Shown one piece after another: positions 33,262-37,535 of a stretch of 37,535 nucleotides of DNA. A model generated the notes under the pieces. It was given only the letters and a program-made list of their open reading frames with translations. It made no database searches and was not told the DNA's origin. This stretch comes from an uncultured Pelosinus sp. Lineage in GTDB: Bacteria; Bacillota; Negativicutes; DSM-13327. The position numbers were made by a program, and so were the translations under genes. Each line of letters begins with the position of its first letter. Position 1 is the first letter of the stretch. The DNA is taken from positions 1 through 37,535 of the forward strand of contig CAMKSY010000005.1 of assembly GCA_946415545.1 (NCBI GenBank). Direction: 5' to 3'.

Positions 33262-34539
33262 ATGAATAACGTAAGTAACGGAGTATTATTTTCAAATGAG
33301 CTATCACAAGAAATAAAAGAATGTTTCTATTATGTAGATAATGACCCAATTCTCGGCGAACGACTTTTTTTTGCCAATGCAGGAGGCTCATTCAGACTCA
33401 AAAGCGCAGTAGATACATTTGCGAGAAATGATTCTATTCCAGACTATCCAGGCCTCCTTCATGAGAGGGCACGATATTTAGAGAAACTACAAAAAGATGG
33501 ACTGGATGATATCAGAATTATCTTAAATGCAAAGGATGGCAGTATCTTAACAACACTTACAGCATCACAAGCTATGTTCGACATGGTGAGGGCGATTGCT
33601 GAGAATAGCAGTGGGACAAATATGGTAACATCCATACTTGAACATCCTTCGGCATATGATTCCATGGAGTATTACGCTGATAGATTGCAAAAGGAATTTA
33701 GAGTAGCAAAAAGCAATCCTGCTACCGGCGGTATAGATGTTGATGAAATTATTAAACTGGTAGATAAAGATACATGCCTCCTAAGTGTAATGTATGCATC
33801 TAACATTTCAGGTGCAATTATCGACATTGAAACGATCGTAAGAAAAGCTCGTGCTATTAAACCCGATTTATATATTATTGTAGATGCAGTACAACATACT
33901 CCTCATAGTGTAATCGACCTTCAGAAGATTCCTGTGGATGGTATTAATTTTTCTCCCTACAAATTTTTCGGATGCAGGGGGTTGGGGATTGCTTGGTTAT
34001 CGGAACGAGCTGCCTTGCTGCCACATCATAAAATGGCTGCTAAAGGAGCAAATGTATGGGATCTTGGCAGTCCTGCTATCTCACAATTTGCTGTAGTTAC
34101 TGAAATTGTCAATTATGTGTGCTGGATCGGCACAAAATTTATAAATAGCAATGACAGACGTGGATTATTTGCTTATGGCATGGAAAGGATTGCCTTACAC
34201 GAAAGAGCTTTAATGGCTAGAATGCTGAATGGTAGCGACGAAATCCCTGGACTTCGTAATATAAAAGGGGTTAAAGTATTCTTAGATCATGAAGACCTTA
34301 CCAAAAGAGATTTCATAGTAGCAATGGGATTTGAAAATTTGGGATATGAGCAAGCAGTTCAAGAGTATAATAAAAAAGGAGTCATAGTATATGAAAGATT
34401 GACTTCTAGTCCCTATTCAAAGAGAATGCTTGATTCCTTCAAATTAGAAGGTGCCCTTAGAATTGCACCGCTGCATTGCCATTCAGTTGAGGATATTGAT
34501 AAATTCTTAATAGCAACAATGGAGTTGTCTCGGTTATAA
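33262..34539 (+). CDS. Class V aminotransferase (cysteine desulfurase-like)
   Basis: A 425-aa PLP enzyme. FFANAGGSFRLKSAV at the N-terminus, SILEHPSAYDSMEYYADR, IIVDAVQHTPHSVIDLQKIPVDGINFSPYKFFGCRGLGIAW (PLP Asp and Gln-His, then Schiff-base Lys in SPYKFFG) and LRIAPLHCHSVEDIDKF are typical of the class. GAGAGG precedes ATG 33262; the track start is 117 nt upstream without a ribosome site. No iron-sulfur scaffold gene adjoins it and no clear catalytic Cys loop stands out, so a lyase or transaminase role is as likely as desulfuration. Confidence 0.8.
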   Translation: MNNVSNGVLFSNELSQEIKECFYYVDNDPILGERLFFANAGGSFRLKSAVDTFARNDSIPDYPGLLHERARYLEKLQKDGLDDIRIILNAKDGSILTTLTASQAMFDMVRAIAENSSGTNMVTSILEHPSAYDSMEYYADRLQKEFRVAKSNPATGGIDVDEIIKLVDKDTCLLSVMYASNISGAIIDIETIVRKARAIKPDLYIIVDAVQHTPHSVIDLQKIPVDGINFSPYKFFGCRGLGIAWLSERAALLPHHKMAAKGANVWDLGSPAISQFAVVTEIVNYVCWIGTKFINSNDRRGLFAYGMERIALHERALMARMLNGSDEIPGLRNIKGVKVFLDHEDLTKRDFIVAMGFENLGYEQAVQEYNKKGVIVYERLTSSPYSKRMLDSFKLEGALRIAPLHCHSVEDIDKFLIATMELSRL

Positions 34540-34548
34540 ACACATAGG

Positions 34549-34667
34549 AAAGAGAAGTGGCGTATAATCTACCTTGTTAGTAGATTATGCGCCACTTCTC
34601 TTTTAGTTTGAAACGATAGAACACGTATCGATTTAAAATGGGACAAGGAACCTGTCCCCGTGTCCCG
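34549..34667. repeat. Composite palindromic repeat, copy 3
   Basis: AAAGAGAAGTGGCGTATAATCTAC pairs with GTAGATTATGCGCCACTTCTCTTT (24 bp, one G-U; 34549-34603), then a 34-nt linker, then AATGGGACAAGGAACCTGTCCCCGTGTCCC. Arm ends and the second part match copies 1 and 2, but the inner arm differs. Between convergent aminotransferase and fosX genes. Confidence 0.75.
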
Positions 34668-34693
34668 AATCATATTCTAAGACACGCGCTTTG

Positions 34694-35098
34694 TCATTTC
34701 ATTTTATATCGTTCTAGCCTCTGAGAAAGTGTTCCGGTGTGGATCTCAAACAAATGATTGTCGAAGTCATAAAAATACAAGGATTTGCCTTCCCCTTCTA
34801 CGCGTGGCCGGGGTGATTTAAAATCTACTCCCAGTCGTCGAATGCGTGATTTATATGTTTCGAAATCTGCTTCTGCTATTTTAAATGCGATGTGGTTGTA
34901 TGTACGAGTCGAAAGAGACTCTCCTTCCATAATTGCGATCCATTGCTCGCCAATCATGAAGAATTTCTCTCTCGATATCGAGAATGTATTATCTCCGCTA
35001 GAGTAAACTTCTTCTGCTTCAAAGATTTGTTTGAAAAATTTAGTCGCAAGTTCAAGGTCTTTAACAATAAAGGTAAGGTGACTGATGCCTTCTATCAT
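34694..35098 (-). CDS. fosX: FosX-type fosfomycin resistance epoxide hydrolase
   Basis: A 134-aa VOC-superfamily metalloenzyme. It resembles Listeria FosX along nearly its whole length as I recall it: MIEGISHLTFIVKDLELATKFFKQIFEAEEVYSSGDNTFSISREKFF, then IMEGESLSTRTYNHIAFKI, RPRVEGEGKSLYFYDFDNHLFEIHTGTL. Metal ligands would be His7, His69 and Glu118. FosX opens fosfomycin with water using Mn2+, rather than with glutathione (FosA) or bacillithiol (FosB). It is a lone gene with GGAGG, so intrinsic chromosomal resistance is the simplest reading. Confidence 0.88.
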   Translation of the reverse strand: MIEGISHLTFIVKDLELATKFFKQIFEAEEVYSSGDNTFSISREKFFMIGEQWIAIMEGESLSTRTYNHIAFKIAEADFETYKSRIRRLGVDFKSPRPRVEGEGKSLYFYDFDNHLFEIHTGTLSQRLERYKMK

Positions 35099-35123
35099 AG
35101 TATTTCATCCTCCATTTATCACT

Positions 35124-35190
35124 GGGCGTCATGCCAAGTGTACGAACCTCGTTCGCCTTTGAATCGTATTTATTGCCTGAAGACACGCCC
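35124..35190. repeat. Palindromic GGGCGT element
   Basis: Outer arms GGGCGT / ACGCCC enclose an inner CGAAC-CTC-GTTCG hairpin. The GACACGCCCTA end is identical to part of the 14918-14964 palindrome. It fills the gap between the fosX start and the EamA stop. Confidence 0.4.
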
Positions 35191-35193
35191 TAG

Positions 35194-36054
35194 CTATCCT
35201 ATGGACAATGCTCCCAGCCCAATGACCATCGCGCTTGCGCCGATAACTCGAATCTTTATATTTCCTTCTGATAGCAGTCGGGCTCCCATTGCAGTGCCTA
35301 TTAAAATGCTGATTTCTCTCGCTGGTGCGATATAACTTACAGGGCTAAATACCATAGCAGTTAAAACCAAAATATACGCCAATGGACATAGAATAGCAAC
35401 ACTAATCGCTTCGGTTTTGTGAATGTCCCACTGGTGTTTTACTTCGTCCCAATTTTTAAATGCATATGGAGTTAGGAGAAATACACGGCCTAAATTTGCC
35501 GACCAATCAAGAACTAAAGGCGGTATCAGGAAGGTGCTGACAGCTAATTTGTCTAAGAGCGTATATCCCGCAATCATAGTGCCGCAGAGTATTGCAAATA
35601 TCATTGGCTTGCGGGCTGCAGGTTCGGCCAGCGTAAAGGGATTCCCCGTGATTACAACAATCCCTAATCCAATCAATACTGCTCCGGCAAGGGCTGCTGC
35701 GGAAGGATGTTCGCCTAAAAGAACAATGGCTGCAATTGTCGACAGCATTGGACCCGTACCGCGAGCAAGAGGATAGATGACCGATAGATCACCAATCCGA
35801 TAGCCTTTATCTAACAGGATATAATATAAAGAGTGCAATATAGCGCTGCCTAGTATAAACCCTAATTGATGCCATCCGATAATCGGCTTTTGTACGACGA
35901 TGATCCATAAAGCTAACGGGAAATAAAACAAAGTGGAAAGAGTAGCGAATAACCAAATAAAGGCTGTACCACCGCATGCTTTTTTGGCTAGATAATTCCA
36001 GGTAGCATGACCGAAGGCAGCAATCAGGATAAGAACAATAGCTGATCCTGTCAT
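35194..36054 (-). CDS. EamA/DMT-superfamily transporter
   Basis: A 286-aa drug/metabolite transporter with about ten helices in two EamA repeats. The first repeat ends in LARGTGPMLSTIAAIVLLGEHPSAAALAGAVLIGLGIVVIT and the second in PAREISILIGTAMGARLLSEGNIKIRVIGASAMVIGLGALSI, the typical conserved helix-4/5 motifs. Substrate unknown. GGAGGG precedes the ATG. Transcribed from the 97-bp duplicated regulatory region just upstream. Confidence 0.85.
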   Translation of the reverse strand: MTGSAIVLILIAAFGHATWNYLAKKACGGTAFIWLFATLSTLFYFPLALWIIVVQKPIIGWHQLGFILGSAILHSLYYILLDKGYRIGDLSVIYPLARGTGPMLSTIAAIVLLGEHPSAAALAGAVLIGLGIVVITGNPFTLAEPAARKPMIFAILCGTMIAGYTLLDKLAVSTFLIPPLVLDWSANLGRVFLLTPYAFKNWDEVKHQWDIHKTEAISVAILCPLAYILVLTAMVFSPVSYIAPAREISILIGTAMGARLLSEGNIKIRVIGASAMVIGLGALSIG

Positions 36055-36080
36055 ATAATCCCTCCAATGAGAATAATCAT

Positions 36081-36177
36081 TTGACGATTAGCCTTATTAA
36101 TGATAATTGTACATATATAGAATAGTATTGCAAATTTCAAGTATTTTGCAATGTATATTAATTATTTCTATATATTA
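36081..36177. repeat. Duplicated 97-bp promoter region, copy A
   Basis: Aligns without gaps to 37419-37515 with 76 of 97 bases identical by eye count; the block TATATTAATTATTTCTATATATT is fully conserved. It contains TTGCAAA-N9-TTTGCAA and the plus-strand promoter TTGCAA-17-TATATA. The EamA gene starts 27 bp away on the minus side. On the plus side it is followed by an ATG (36190) opening a 22-codon frame without a ribosome site, likely a remnant. Confidence 0.7.
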
Positions 36178-36299
36178 AACGGTACTTTTATGTACTCCCG
36201 GAGTTGTGGAAAGATAAGATGCTCTTTGGCGGCAAACTTAAATCTTACAGGTCAGTGACTCACCGTTAAGTCTGGCAATTAGTGCTGCTGAAGTATAAG

Positions 36300-37277
36300 T
36301 CAATTTCTTATGCCGCCTTTATATTCCATGTTAAATAGCTGATTAAGCTTGCTTTCAGGCTCTTCGCCATTCTCTACACGCTTTATATTATTCACAAAGA
36401 AATCATATCTTTTTTTATGAAATTTGAGACCGTCAGGCATGCCTGCCGTATGGGGAGTAAGAATCACATTACTCAAACTCCGGAGCTCACTATCGATTGG
36501 AAGCGGCTCCGATTCAAACACATCTAGGCATGCGCCTGAAATATCTCCGTTTTTTAATGCATCAATTAAGTCTCTTTCATTTACGATCCCGCCGCGAGCT
36601 GTATTGATAAATAGTGCGGTATTCTTCATTTTCTTGAATACCCCTTTGTTGATCAGCTGTTTGGTCTGCTGATTCAGGGGTATATGGACACTTACAATAT
36701 CCGATGCGCTTACAAGATTATCAAAATCCGTCATTTTCACGAAAACGTCAGACTGTTGAGCGGGATTCCTAGCATAAGCCAGCACATTCATATCAAAAAC
36801 CCTGCAGAACGCAGCTACTTTTTTACCGATGGCACCCAATCCGATAATTCCAATCGTTTTACCCTTTAATTCACTCCCTACATAGTCCAAATGATTTGTA
36901 TCCATCCTGTTTTTCATGAAAGCATCAAGAAACGGTATGTTTTTATAATAAGACAATAGCAATGCCAATACGTGTTCAGCCACTGCCTGTGCATTCACTC
37001 CTGCAGCATTGGCCGCCCAAATGCCGAGCTGCGTACAAGCATTGATATCTACATTATCAAATCCTGCACCCGTCTGTACCAATTTTAGTTTTCTTGCCAT
37101 AGAAAGCAGGCTGAGGTCCACTCTAACATGCTCAGGTATAATTACCCGGCAATCTTCAATATGATGCAGCATTTCTTTTCCGGGCGGGACAATGACAATA
37201 TCCCAGTCTTGGGGAAAATGCCTTTTAATAGTTGATTTTGATGTCTCAGTAAAATAGCCGACGATGAGAATCTTCAT
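36300..37277 (-). CDS. D-2-hydroxyacid dehydrogenase
   Basis: A 325-aa NAD-dependent dehydrogenase of the SerA/phosphoglycerate dehydrogenase type. The NAD motif is GIIGLGAIGKKV, the catalytic Arg is in FINTARGG, the Glu in DVFESEPLP and the His in LTPHTAGM. No C-terminal ACT domain, so it is more likely a lactate/glycerate/hydroxypyruvate-type reductase than SerA. The ATG at 37277 follows AAAGGTGG by 7 nt; the track ATG 18 nt upstream has no such site. It lies between the two promoter copies. Confidence 0.88.
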   Translation of the reverse strand: MKILIVGYFTETSKSTIKRHFPQDWDIVIVPPGKEMLHHIEDCRVIIPEHVRVDLSLLSMARKLKLVQTGAGFDNVDINACTQLGIWAANAAGVNAQAVAEHVLALLLSYYKNIPFLDAFMKNRMDTNHLDYVGSELKGKTIGIIGLGAIGKKVAAFCRVFDMNVLAYARNPAQQSDVFVKMTDFDNLVSASDIVSVHIPLNQQTKQLINKGVFKKMKNTALFINTARGGIVNERDLIDALKNGDISGACLDVFESEPLPIDSELRSLSNVILTPHTAGMPDGLKFHKKRYDFFVNNIKRVENGEEPESKLNQLFNMEYKGGIRN

Positions 37278-37418
37278 TACTAAACCACCTTTCATGTTTT
37301 ATACTATTCCTCGAAGAAAACCTGTTAGATGCTTGCAACTGCAATTCCGGAATCTCAAAATGGTTCTATCTTCCTCTTTGTTATACGATATAGAGTCCTC
37401 CCTCCAGTGAAAAAACCT

Positions 37419-37515
37419 TTGACCATTGTCTCTATTAATGATAATTTTAAACATAAAGAATGATGTTGTAAAACTCAAATATTTTGTGAACTATATTAAT
37501 TATTTCTATATATTG
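37419..37515. repeat. Duplicated 97-bp promoter region, copy B
   Basis: Counterpart of copy A. It contains TTGTGA-17-TATATA facing the plus strand and is followed by GAGAGGTG and an ATG at 37530. A minus-strand transcript would read into the dehydrogenase, about 140 bp away. Confidence 0.7.
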
Positions 37516-37529
37516 AGAGGTGTTCTATG

Positions 37530-37535
37530 TATTTT
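37530..37535 (+). CDS. Start of a further plus-strand gene (cut by the edge)
   Basis: ATG TAT TTT lies 5 nt after GAGAGGTG and behind the conserved promoter of copy B. Only two codons after ATG are visible, so the product is unknown. Confidence 0.4.

Noticed and set aside
1-37535. CRISPR arrays, tRNA and rRNA genes
   Set aside because: No regularly spaced direct repeats and no cloverleaf or rRNA-like sequence was noticed on either strand; a tRNA scan would be decisive.

Overview
The window looks like a chromosomal segment of a low-to-mid GC, anaerobic Firmicutes-type bacterium. Strong AGGAGG-type ribosome sites, frequent TTG starts, a rubrerythrin, an orphan methylmalonyl-CoA decarboxylase, a cobalamin riboswitch and an exported CbiK-type chelatase all fit. 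A diderm Negativicutes relative (Sporomusa/Pelosinus-like) is my best guess, but that is inference from gene content and not a database result.

Layout. 1-3.2 kb: a DcuC-type C4-dicarboxylate carrier cut by the left edge, a CapA-family protein, a bidirectional hairpin terminator and a small unknown gene. 3.2-10.2 kb: a possible gene remnant, scpB (methylmalonyl-CoA decarboxylase), then a complete five-gene nickel/peptide-class ABC importer behind a long leader holding a promoter, an upstream palindrome, a hairpin and a short TTG upstream ORF. 10.4-12.6 kb: an unknown three-gene membrane cassette, two paralogous membrane proteins flanking a small two-helix protein. 12.8-16.4 kb: nitroreductase, SDR oxidoreductase, YetF/DUF421 protein, rubrerythrin and a GNAT acetyltransferase. 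16.5-18.3 kb: an insertion sequence with an intact DDE transposase of IS1634/IS4 type. 18.4-25.1 kb: a LysR regulator, then a sugar-acid module (YagE-type aldolase, GntP permease, YjhG/YagF-type dehydratase) divergent from an IclR regulator, with a near-perfect 35-bp palindrome between them. 25.2-28.6 kb: a membrane diguanylate cyclase and an ECF sigma / zinc anti-sigma / adhesin- or bactofilin-like membrane protein operon. 28.7-30.2 kb: exported cobaltochelatase CbiK under a cobalamin riboswitch with its own terminator. 30.4-35.1 kb: GNAT, HAD hydrolase, a MarR regulator and an HXXEE membrane protein sharing an identical operator, a class V aminotransferase-like protein and fosX (fosfomycin hydrolase). 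35.2-37.5 kb: an EamA transporter, a D-2-hydroxyacid dehydrogenase and the first codons of a further gene.

The most interesting non-coding signals are: (i) three copies, plus a decayed fourth, of a composite palindromic repeat (a long AAAGAGAAG.. hairpin, a 45-70 nt linker, then a GGGACAAGG..CC hairpin), each just downstream of a plus-strand gene; (ii) a gapless 97-bp divergent promoter region present twice (36081-36177 and 37419-37515, 76/97 identical by eye count); (iii) the leader of the ABC importer; and (iv) a TTGTCAATGACAA operator pair. No CRISPR array, tRNA or rRNA was recognised. Most functions are assigned by family motifs read by eye; no searches were run.
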